DNA from: Deltaproteobacteria bacterium
GTDB taxonomy: Bacteria; Desulfobacterota; DSM-4660; Desulfatiglandales; HGW-15
DNA length: 8,097 nt
Assembly: GCA_019308985.1 (NCBI GenBank)
Contig: JAFDHB010000195.1
Location: 655-8,751 of the forward strand
Reading direction: 5' to 3'
Of the stretch, positions 1 through 6,127 are shown one piece after another; position 1 is the stretch's first letter, and each line of letters begins with the position of its first letter. Under the pieces are notes generated by a model that did not search any database, had not been told where the DNA came from, and saw nothing but the letters and a program-made list of their open reading frames with translations. The position numbers were made by a program, and so were the translations under genes.

Positions 1-590
1 GAACTCCCCCGCAGATAAGTCGCAGAAAAGACCAGCCCGGGAGGCTCGGAACGCAAGAAAAGGCATCATCACCCCCGTTCGTCCATCACCGAGTTCTCTG
101 AATCGCTTTTCAAAGGCCTAAAATGTTACCAGGGATCTTCATCGTGCCCGGCCCAGGAGTTCAAGGGGCCGTGGCTCAAGGCTGTCGAAAGGGCCCTATC
201 CGCATCCTGCTTGAGTAAATAACCCTCTCTGCACCTGCCGAGGTTGCCTGGAAGAAACATTCGGGATTTTTGTGCATGTTCAGGATAAGGACCTTCACAG
301 GAGAGTGGGCGGCCTTTATCAACGGCCCCTGTCAAGGAAAAACAGTAGACCTATTTGACTCCGCATGCAGGGTTTGCTGCCCTGCAAATTCCCCTGTATC
401 GAACAGGAATCCGCATGACAACAAGCACGAAATTTCGGGCACTGAGCGCCCTGGATCACGTTTATTCATTGGCATCTTGAAGAGGTCTTTACCGGCAGGG
501 GAAATGACCCCGAGGAATTCCCTCCAATGAAGAAGCAAGGGTGGAGCTTTTGAGGTTCACCTCTTTCAGTGGTCCGCAGGAGGATCGATC
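1..590. other. No recognisable gene; upstream spacer
   Basis: I see no supportable gene here. Short open frames exist on both strands, but none has a convincing ribosome site or a recognisable domain. One frame is open from the window edge to a TAA at 119-121 (39 basic, low-complexity residues) and could be the tail of a gene starting outside the window, but another frame is open over nearly the same stretch, so this is weak. A small inverted repeat, GCAGGG/CCCTGC, lies at 367-385 with a 7-nt loop and no T-tract. I found no sigma-54 consensus here. The promoter of the gene at 591 must lie in or before this stretch but could not be identified. Confidence 0.5.
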
Positions 591-926
591 ATGAATACAG
601 GGATTTGGTCCGAAGAGAAGGAAAAAAGAAGAAGCGAGGCCCTGGAGATGCACGAGATGCTGTCAAGGCTTTTTCGAGAAGACAGATTGGCCTTTGAGCG
701 GGAAAAAAAGAAGATGATCCATAAGGTCATAAATGGGGTGGAAGACGAGGAACGGAAACAAAGGCTCCTTGCCTTTCAAGAATCATGGGACAACAGGATG
801 AAAGCAGCGGGATCAAGCCACAATCGGTTCCTGATCGCCCAGGCCATCTTCTGGGAGCATTTTCACGGGAAATGGCACCCTGTCATAAAGGAGTTTCGCC
901 GGCTTATGGGAGGCAGGACGGACTAG
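591..926 (+). CDS. Small DUF3135-like protein
   Basis: This gene encodes a 111-residue, highly charged, probably all-helical soluble protein without signal peptide or membrane segment. The ATG is chosen because AGGAGG (578-583) sits 7 nt upstream. The pattern of a short helix, then 'LFREDRLAFERE', a basic helix, 'RLLAFQESWDNRM' and an aromatic C-terminal segment 'IFWEHFHGKW' resembles DUF3135, a family of small proteobacterial proteins with no assigned function. The match is from memory of the family pattern, so it is moderate. It converges with the receiver gene on the other strand across about 100 bp with no obvious terminator. Base composition and codon use look like the neighbours. No function is proposed. 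Confidence 0.75.
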   Translation: MNTGIWSEEKEKRRSEALEMHEMLSRLFREDRLAFEREKKKMIHKVINGVEDEERKQRLLAFQESWDNRMKAAGSSHNRFLIAQAIFWEHFHGKWHPVIKEFRRLMGGRTD

Positions 927-1029
927 CGTGAACATGGCCCTTTCAGGTAACACCCCTCTCGCAACCCCTGCTGCCCGTCGTTTTATGGCCACCTAGAACG
1001 TACCGCATGTATGGTGTAAGGATTTCGGC

Positions 1030-1497
1030 CTAATTCGGGCCTTGCTCCTGCCAAGCTTCCACCCTATGACTGGGTCCGGGGCATCTACTAAGTCTTGACG
1101 CCCACCTGATATACCTTGATACCATATTCAAGACTGCGTGCTGTAGGGCATATGGACCGACCGGCTTTTCCAGGAGGTGCTTGATGTAGGAAGCAGTGCA
1201 CATATTGACCACATCTTCGCTTGCATGGCCCGAAATAATGATACTGTTTTCATGGGCCATGGGGAATTTCTCTGAGATACCGTCCAGGAACTCAAAACAT
1301 GTCGAATCCTTCAAGAATACGTCCAGAACAAATAGAGCCACATCTTCCTTCAATCCCCTGCAATAGAATATCGCGTCGGCAGGATTGGTGAAGGAAACGA
1401 CCGGTCCCCATGTATAGAACCTTTTGATCATATCAGAAAGGATCTTGCACACCCCGGGGTCGTCTTCCAGGACAATGATTTTCAGGTCATTGTACAT
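1030..1497 (-). CDS. Stand-alone response-regulator receiver protein
   Basis: This gene encodes a 155-residue protein that is almost entirely a CheY-like receiver. The acidic cluster is E11-D12-D13, the phospho-acceptor is D59 in 'FVLDVFL', the switch serine is S89 in 'IIISGHAS', and the conserved lysine is K111 in 'LEKPV'. No DNA-binding or enzymatic output domain follows; the last 25 or so residues are basic and carry no recognisable domain. It probably acts by protein-protein contact or as a phosphorelay intermediate; the partner kinase is not visible. The start is supported by GGAGGAAT on the coding strand (1504-1511), 6 nt before the ATG. It is transcribed away from the PilZ/che run and has a strong sigma-54 promoter about 45 bp upstream of its start. 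Confidence 0.88.
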   Translation of the reverse strand: MYNDLKIIVLEDDPGVCKILSDMIKRFYTWGPVVSFTNPADAIFYCRGLKEDVALFVLDVFLKDSTCFEFLDGISEKFPMAHENSIIISGHASEDVVNMCTASYIKHLLEKPVGPYALQHAVLNMVSRYIRWASRLSRCPGPSHRVEAWQEQGPN

Positions 1498-1541
1498 CTG
1501 CCTATTCCTCCCTATTCAAAGTGCGCTTCAGGGCCCAATGC

Positions 1542-1559
1542 AAGCAGAAAACGTGCCAA
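1542..1559 (-). promoter_or_regulatory. Sigma-54 (-24/-12) promoter of the receiver gene
   Basis: Read on the minus strand this is TTGGCACGTTTTCTGCTT, compared with the consensus YTGGCACGnnnnTTGCWT. The invariant GG (1556-1557) and GC (1544-1545) are separated by exactly 10 nt. Transcription should start near 1532, giving a leader of about 35 nt that contains the Shine-Dalgarno site of the gene starting at 1497. Only one base of the -12 TTGC block deviates. This is the strongest of the three candidates in the window by match to the -24 element. Confidence 0.8.
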
Positions 1560-1933
1560 AAGAATACCGCCCTGATGGCAGGATACATGCTCAGACGCGA
1601 TATCGGTCGTTGCGCGAACGCGGAATGACACTTCTCCCCTGCGGAAACGCTCAAGGGAATAGGAATCCTTCTTGGAAGCCCGGAGAGGAGGAAGGGGTCT
1701 TCATCCCGTCAAAAAGTCGGCATTTCCTGCCGAGAGGGCAGGCTTCCCTTACCCTGCAACTCGCCCTTCTGTAGAATTTGCACATGTGTAAAGACCAGGG
1801 TCCATCGCAGATCCCGATATACTGGGGAGGACCGGCTTTTTTAGGATAAAATAAAGGCCTATGGGGTGAGCGGCGCTCATTTGTGGTAGAGACCTCCTGA
1901 ACCCTCCATTGTCACCAACTAGTTGGGTACTCA
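1560..1933. promoter_or_regulatory. Spacer between divergent sigma-54 promoters, with palindromes
   Basis: About 370 bp without a supportable gene lies between two outward-facing sigma-54 promoters, which is where an NtrC-type activator would be expected to bind. Dyad elements visible are TGAGCG-G-CGCTCA (1867-1879), the perfect 12-bp palindrome CCAACTAGTTGG (1915-1926), and two overlapping hairpins, TCGGCA/TGCCGA (1717-1733) and CCTGCC/GGCAGG (1726-1742). The second pair cannot form at the same time. The 1867-1879 dyad is about 55 bp upstream of the plus-strand -24 element and the 1915-1926 palindrome 7 bp upstream of that promoter. Which, if any, is the activator site is not decided by the sequence. 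Confidence 0.4.
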
Positions 1934-1951
1934 CTGGTACGATAATTGCAT
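1934..1951 (+). promoter_or_regulatory. Sigma-54 (-24/-12) promoter of the PilZ/che operon
   Basis: The sequence CTGGTACGATAATTGCAT matches YTGGCACGnnnnTTGCWT with a single deviation (T for C in the GGCAC block). GG (1936-1937) and GC (1948-1949) are exactly 10 nt apart and the whole -12 block is perfect. Transcription should start near 1961, leaving a leader of about 70 nt before the PilZ start at 2032. The PilZ, cheR, cheA, cheB, cheZ and cheY genes or remnants that follow are closely packed and could be one transcript from here. Confidence 0.75.
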
Positions 1952-1968
1952 TAACCCCCTGCATATAT

Positions 1969-2001
1969 CCCCGTCCCTTGACAAAACTTTGAAGGACGGG
2001 G
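1969..2001 (+). promoter_or_regulatory. Leader hairpin ahead of the PilZ gene
   Basis: CCCCGTCC (1969-1976) and GGACGGGG (1994-2001) are a perfect 8-bp inverted repeat around a 17-nt loop. It lies inside the predicted leader of the sigma-54 transcript, ending about 15 nt before the Shine-Dalgarno site (2016-2022). It lacks a T-tract, so it is not a standard intrinsic terminator. An mRNA stabiliser, an attenuator or an operator are all possible. Confidence 0.45.
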
Positions 2002-2031
2002 CTTTGATATCCTGAAGAAAGGTCCGACTCC

Positions 2032-2631
2032 ATGGCTGGAAAGGAAAGACGTTCGCACATAAGGGAAAATTTTTCCTTCAAGATCAGGTTCGGGGTTTTG
2101 ACCAGGGAGGAGTACGAAAAATCGAGCCGGCACGATCAATGTGCCCCGCCCTACCCCAGGCGGGATCTCTTAACCGAGCCTAGAAACCCGCCCAGCAGAT
2201 ATCCAGGGGACCTTCAGGACAGCGCCATGAGAGAACTGTTCCTGAGGATAGATGAAAAGCTGGACCTGTTGCTGTCTCTCCTGTGCGACAAGCAGGTCGA
2301 AGGGGGCCTGATTGAAGAGGCCACGGGAAGGAACATCAGCGGATCGGGAATGAACATGGTGAGCAGGAAGCGGGTCGAGCGAGGCAATATCATCCGTGCC
2401 AATTTTATTCTCTCCATATATCCACTTGTTATCATAGATTTATTTGGTGAAATAGTCAGGGTATCACCCGTAGAAGAGTCGGGTAAGATCCATTACAGTC
2501 ACGGTGTAAAATTCCTGGACCTGGACCCAAACGTGAGGGAGAAAGTTATAGCGTGCGTGTTTCAAAGGCAACGCCAGGCCCTCAGGAAAAGAAAACGCAT
2601 CTATTTGGAAAAGGGGAGGACAGGTGGCTGA
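2032..2631 (+). CDS. PilZ-domain protein, probable c-di-GMP receptor
   Basis: This gene encodes a 199-residue soluble protein. The N-terminus carries an RxxxR motif (R7-S-H-I-R11) and a second motif, N101-I-S-G-S-G106, fits the [D/N]xSxxG signature of PilZ domains; together these bind cyclic di-GMP in the family. The intervening segment, residues 60-90, is a helical region ('RIDEKLDLLLSLL') seen in a longer class of PilZ proteins. Beta-strand-like sequence fills 120-165, and the C-terminus is a basic helix. AGAAAGG (2016-2022) precedes the ATG by 9 nt. The gene overlaps the cheR start by 8 bp, indicating translational coupling. Its place at the head of a chemotaxis operon suggests it links c-di-GMP level to motility; this is inference. 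It shows no damage, unlike the genes immediately downstream. Confidence 0.8.
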   Translation: MAGKERRSHIRENFSFKIRFGVLTREEYEKSSRHDQCAPPYPRRDLLTEPRNPPSRYPGDLQDSAMRELFLRIDEKLDLLLSLLCDKQVEGGLIEEATGRNISGSGMNMVSRKRVERGNIIRANFILSIYPLVIIDLFGEIVRVSPVEESGKIHYSHGVKFLDLDPNVREKVIACVFQRQRQALRKRKRIYLEKGRTGG

Positions 2632-3220
2632 ACCGATCCTGAGAGAGGGGGAATTCCAAAAATTCAGCCGTTACATCTACGAGACGTGCGGCATCAACCT
2701 TCACGACGGCAAAAAAGAACTGCTCAAGGCGAGGCTCGGGAAGATAATTCGATCAAGGAACTTCTCCTCATACAGAGAGTACTTCGATCATGTGCTAAAC
2801 GACACTAGCGGCTATGAACTCACGATTCTCATCAACTCCATCTCCACCAACTTGACCTACTTCCTCAGGGAGTCACAACACCTTGAGTTTTTGACCCGTA
2901 GGGCCCTCCCGGAGATCGCCGAGGCCGCCAAAACCAAAGAAATCTTCAAGGACCGTCCTCTGCGCCTATGGAGCGCGGGATGCTCTTCCGGCGAGGAGCC
3001 GTACAGCATCGCGATAACCCTGAACGAGGCAAGAAATGGTCTTAGGAATTTCCAGGTGGAAATCCTTGCCACGGATATATCAACAAAGGTCCTGTCCGCC
3101 GCAGGCAAGGGCATATATGAGAAGAAAAAATCGAAGGGAGACCCCTTGATCTGAAGAGGAAATATTTTCTATAAGAACCTTTCCAGTCCCGGTTACCTCT
3201 TCCTCGGTCACGCAGGATCA
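2624..3220 (+). pseudogene. cheR: CheR chemoreceptor methyltransferase, broken by frameshift and internal deletion
   Basis: CheR methylates receptor glutamates using AdoMet. From the GTG at 2624 the product shows the CheR N-terminal helical domain (about 10-100), the family stretch 'STNLTYFLRE' (74-83), the AdoMet motif 'GCSSGEEPYS' (119-128) and 'LATDIS' (148-153). At an A6 run (3125-3130) the frame drops by one and ends at TGA 3152 after 176 residues. Reading -1 there recovers 'LDLKRKYF', but that frame stops at 3172-3174. The original frame then resumes near 3167 with 'FYKNLSSPGYLFLGHAGS', the C-terminal CheR core. Compared with E. coli CheR, about 60 residues between 'KYF' and this block are missing, including the 'CRNVMIYF' region. 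The last 20 or so residues of a normal CheR also seem absent. The gene should be non-functional unless the assembly is wrong. Confidence 0.85.
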
Positions 3221-3286
3221 AACAACCTCCTTGGGCAAGACCAGGAAGAAGCAGCGGGATCGACCGAACGGGAAGGGGAGGCAAGA

Positions 3287-4062
<776 letters not shown>

Positions 4063-4089
4063 GACCAACTAATAGGAAAGGATGAGGCC

Positions 4090-4878
4090 ATGAGACAGGA
4101 CCTGAAAGAGGAAGTTACGAGCTTAGTGGATAAACAACTCTCGATCGAGGAATTTGACAGGCTCACCGACCTGTTCAAGCAAATATTGAACGGAAACATG
4201 GACAATGAAGGGGACCGTTTTTTCAGGTCCCTTGCTTACGAACTGACCGGTGAATTGAAGGAGCTTGCCCAATTGATCATCGATTTCAGGAGAGAGATCA
4301 ACTCAAAGATCCACCCCAATATCACGGACCTGACTTCAAAGTTCTTACCCCAGACGAGCGATCAACTGAAGGCAATAATCGAGGCCACTGAAATGGCCGC
4401 CAACAAAATCATGGACAACCTGGAAAACATGCAGGAAGAGACAGAGAAAGCCAAAGACATCTTAACTTCACTGAGGCACGGGAGAACAGAGGTGCGGGGA
4501 GAGGGGGGAGAAAAGATCGAGATCGCCGTAAACAAAGAGACCGTCGGTGAGATCTCGCCCCTTCTCGATTACATGGAATCAACCGCCGGGACTTTCCTCT
4601 CTTTGATATCCGATTCCATTGTCCAGATGAGCTTCCAGGACCTGACAGGCCAGAGGGTAAAACGGGTGATGGAGCTCGTTGGCAAGATGGAGGAAAGGCT
4701 GAAAAATATGATCCTGTCTTTCGGCATCAAGCTGACTGAGAAGGAAAAAAATCCCCGCATGTCCGACGAGGAACTGGACAGGGTCGTTGAAAAAAAGGTG
4801 ACGGAGCTGGCAGGGCCGCAAAGGGAGGGAGAAGGCCTTGACCAGGCCGATATAGATAAAATCCTTGCGAGGATATAA
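4090..4878 (+). CDS. cheZ: CheZ, CheY-phosphate phosphatase
   Basis: This is a 262-residue cytoplasmic protein, longer than the 214 residues of E. coli CheZ. It shows the long helical hairpin of the family (about 50-215) and the signature 'SFQDLTGQRVKRVMELV'. D184 and Q188 correspond to E. coli D143 and the catalytic Q147, which positions water for hydrolysis of CheY aspartyl-phosphate. A charged linker (215-248) leads to 'LDQADIDKILARI', which fits the C-terminal CheY-binding peptide of CheZ and resembles the FliM N-terminal peptide. GGAAAGGA (4075-4082) precedes the ATG by 7 nt. It lies 27 bp after the cheB remnant and 24 bp before cheY. It is intact and looks functional. Confidence 0.92.
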   Translation: MRQDLKEEVTSLVDKQLSIEEFDRLTDLFKQILNGNMDNEGDRFFRSLAYELTGELKELAQLIIDFRREINSKIHPNITDLTSKFLPQTSDQLKAIIEATEMAANKIMDNLENMQEETEKAKDILTSLRHGRTEVRGEGGEKIEIAVNKETVGEISPLLDYMESTAGTFLSLISDSIVQMSFQDLTGQRVKRVMELVGKMEERLKNMILSFGIKLTEKEKNPRMSDEELDRVVEKKVTELAGPQREGEGLDQADIDKILARI

Positions 4879-4902
4879 AAATCAATTAAAGGAGGGAGTA
4901 AA

Positions 4903-5277
4903 ATGGATCTCAGCATGAAAGTCCTCATTGTGGATGATTTTGCCACAATGAGGAGGATCTTGAGAAATGTGCTGAAGCAAATCGGTTTTTCAAACATCAG
5001 CGAGGCGGAAGACGGCAGGGCTGCCATTAAGGAGCTGAAAAAGGACAAGTACGGCCTCGTACTTTGCGACTGGAATATGCCTGGGGTTACAGGCATTGAA
5101 GTGCTGACCCAAATGAGATCGGACAGTGAGCTGAAAGACATACCTTTTGTCATGGTCACAGCAGAGGCACAAAAGGAGAACATCATAGAGGCGGTCAAGG
5201 CTGGGGTGAACAGTTACATAGTAAAGCCCTTTACAGCAGAGACAATCGAAGAAAAATTGAAGAAGATATTCGGCTGA
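4903..5277 (+). CDS. cheY: CheY chemotaxis response regulator
   Basis: This is a 124-residue single receiver domain very close in pattern to E. coli CheY. The acidic pair D11-D12 lies in 'LIVDDFATMRRILRNVLKQ', the phosphorylation site is D56 in 'LCDWNMPG', and T86, Y105 and K108 ('SYIVKPF') are all present. Phosphorylated CheY binds the flagellar switch protein FliM and changes motor rotation; CheZ next door removes the phosphate. The start at 4903 is preferred over the internal ATG at 4915 because GGAGGGAG (4891-4898) is correctly spaced from it; this is the best ribosome site in the operon. With CheA reduced to its Hpt domain locally, phosphate would have to come from another kinase in the cell. 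Confidence 0.95.
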   Translation: MDLSMKVLIVDDFATMRRILRNVLKQIGFSNISEAEDGRAAIKELKKDKYGLVLCDWNMPGVTGIEVLTQMRSDSELKDIPFVMVTAEAQKENIIEAVKAGVNSYIVKPFTAETIEEKLKKIFG

Positions 5278-5290
5278 TGCCCCCTAACCT

Positions 5291-5417
5291 TGATGGCTTC
5301 GTAAAAAGGTCCAATTTCTGCGTTGCGCTTCATCTCGTTGTGATTGGGCGTACGCTAAGTACGGCTCATCACACGAGATTCGCGTGCCTTGAACTTGGAG
5401 CTTTTTGCTTTGCCATC
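5291..5417. repeat. MITE-like/REP-like repeat, copy 1
   Basis: This element of about 127 bp starts with TGATGGCTTCGTAAAAAG (5291-5308) and ends with an imperfect inverted version, CTTTTTGCTTTGCCATC (5401-5417). In the middle is a long stem-loop: ATCTCGTTGTGAT (5332-5344) pairs with ATCACACGAGAT (5368-5379) with one bulge, and inside it CGTAC/GTACG (5349-5363) surrounds a 5-nt loop. It has no coding capacity. I recall similar sequences dispersed in deltaproteobacterial genomes, but this could not be checked here. Confidence 0.65.
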
Positions 5418-5424
5418 TCAATTT

Positions 5425-5583
5425 TGATGGTCTCGTAAAAAGTCTCAAAACCGTCATGCCGGACTTGATCCGGCATGCAGAAGCCATTGAATTTACTGGA
5501 TTCTGGCTGGAGTTTATCCCGCACTTAAGATGCGGGGCCGGAATGACAGAAAAGAGCGCTTTCCGACTTTTTACGAGTTCATA
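5425..5583. repeat. MITE-like/REP-like repeat, copy 2
   Basis: This second element lies 7 bp after the first. Its left end, ATGGTCTCGTAAAAAGTC (5427-5444), and right end, GACTTTTTACGAGTTCAT (5565-5582), are inverted repeats matching at 16 of 18 positions. Nested inside is another pair, GTCATGCCGG (5453-5462) and CCGGAATGAC (about 5538-5547). A perfect 8-bp hairpin ATGCCGGA/TCCGGCAT (5456-5476) has the loop CTTGA. The inner motif belongs to the widespread 'GTCATnCCGG' class of proteobacterial REP elements. There is no transposase, so mobility would depend on an enzyme supplied elsewhere. Confidence 0.7.
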
Positions 5584-5645
5584 AACCTTGTTCTCCCCAT
5601 AGCCCCGACGCATTCGCGCAGAACTTTCCGGAAAGGAGTTGCAAA

Positions 5646-6056
5646 ATGGAAACAAATAGGATACTTGAAACGAATATCGCAGAATTACCCGTTTCCGGCT
5701 CCGGTAACAGGGTGGAAAAGGATAACGGATTTAAAGAGATCCTGGAGCGGGAGGTTTCGCAAATAGGGGGAGCGGGTGCCGCAACACCCCCTTGTGCAAG
5801 GGTGGACCTTCTTGCCCGCAGTGAACGGATACTCGACCTTCTGGATGCCTATGCGAGAGATCTGCATACTCCTTCAAAGACCCTGAGGGATATGGAGCCC
5901 CTGGTAAAGGGTATCCAGGAGGAGGCCGGTGCCCTGGAAAGGCAACTCGTCGATATGGCGCCGGGTGACACTGAGCTTGGGAACGTGATCAGGGAAGTGG
6001 CTGTCATTGCAAGTGTTGCCGCATTCAAGTTTTACCGCGGCGATTACATGGGGTAG
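5646..6056 (+). CDS. Conserved helical protein of unknown function, C-terminal RGDY
   Basis: This gene encodes a 136-residue protein without signal peptide or membrane segment. After a variable N-terminus (1-40) comes a short Ala/Pro-rich stretch (43-50), then helical sequence. That starts with 'ERILDLLDAYARDL', continues through 'LVKGIQEEAGALERQL' and ends 'ASVAAFKFYRGDYMG'. I recall small deltaproteobacterial proteins near motility genes with the same layout (helical, a central Pro, a final 'KFxRGDY'), but I know no assigned role. AAAGGAG (5633-5639) precedes the ATG by 6 nt. It lies between cheY, from which the repeats separate it, and the sigma-54 activator gene. The short hairpin TAGGGG/CCCCTA (6054-6072) includes its stop codon. 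Confidence 0.7.
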   Translation: METNRILETNIAELPVSGSGNRVEKDNGFKEILEREVSQIGGAGAATPPCARVDLLARSERILDLLDAYARDLHTPSKTLRDMEPLVKGIQEEAGALERQLVDMAPGDTELGNVIREVAVIASVAAFKFYRGDYMG

Positions 6057-6127
6057 GGGGCCTTTTCCCCTAGATTGCGTTTGAGGTCCAATCCACCTAT
6101 CATGCAAGGCTGAGGTACATCCAGGAT

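Noticed and set aside
470..490. Sigma-54 promoter at TTGGCATCTTGAAG upstream of the 591 gene
   Set aside because: The -12 GC is missing at the required 10-nt spacing.
1711..1745. Third copy of the AAAAAGTC repeat near 1711
   Set aside because: Only a short AAAAAGTC core is shared; the inverted ends and spacing of the 5291-5583 elements are missing.
1978..2010. Sigma-70 promoter with TTGACA (1978-1983) and TGATAT (2005-2010)
   Set aside because: The spacer is 21 nt, too long, and TTGACA is inside the leader hairpin; the sigma-54 element upstream is far better.
1424..2081. Open frames on both strands in the divergent spacer (for example 1424-1774 plus and 1749-2081 minus)
   Set aside because: They have no recognisable domain or ribosome site and overlap real genes or promoters.
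3125..3130. Functional slippage at the A6 run in cheR
   Set aside because: A -1 slip does recover CheR sequence, but that frame stops at 3172-3174 because of the following deletion, so slippage would not give a working enzyme.
4569..5198. A 209-codon minus-strand open frame across cheZ and cheY
   Set aside because: It is antisense to two well-supported genes, Ser/Phe-rich in the way expected of a shadow frame, and matches no family.
5501..5525. Sigma-54 promoter in repeat 2 (GG-N10-GC present)
   Set aside because: Only the GG and GC match; the TGGCAC and TTGC context is absent and the site is inside a repeat.
6054..6072. Terminator at TAGGGG/CCCCTA after the unknown gene
   Set aside because: The stem is only 6 bp and is not followed by a T-tract; the next gene begins shortly after, so read-through is likely.
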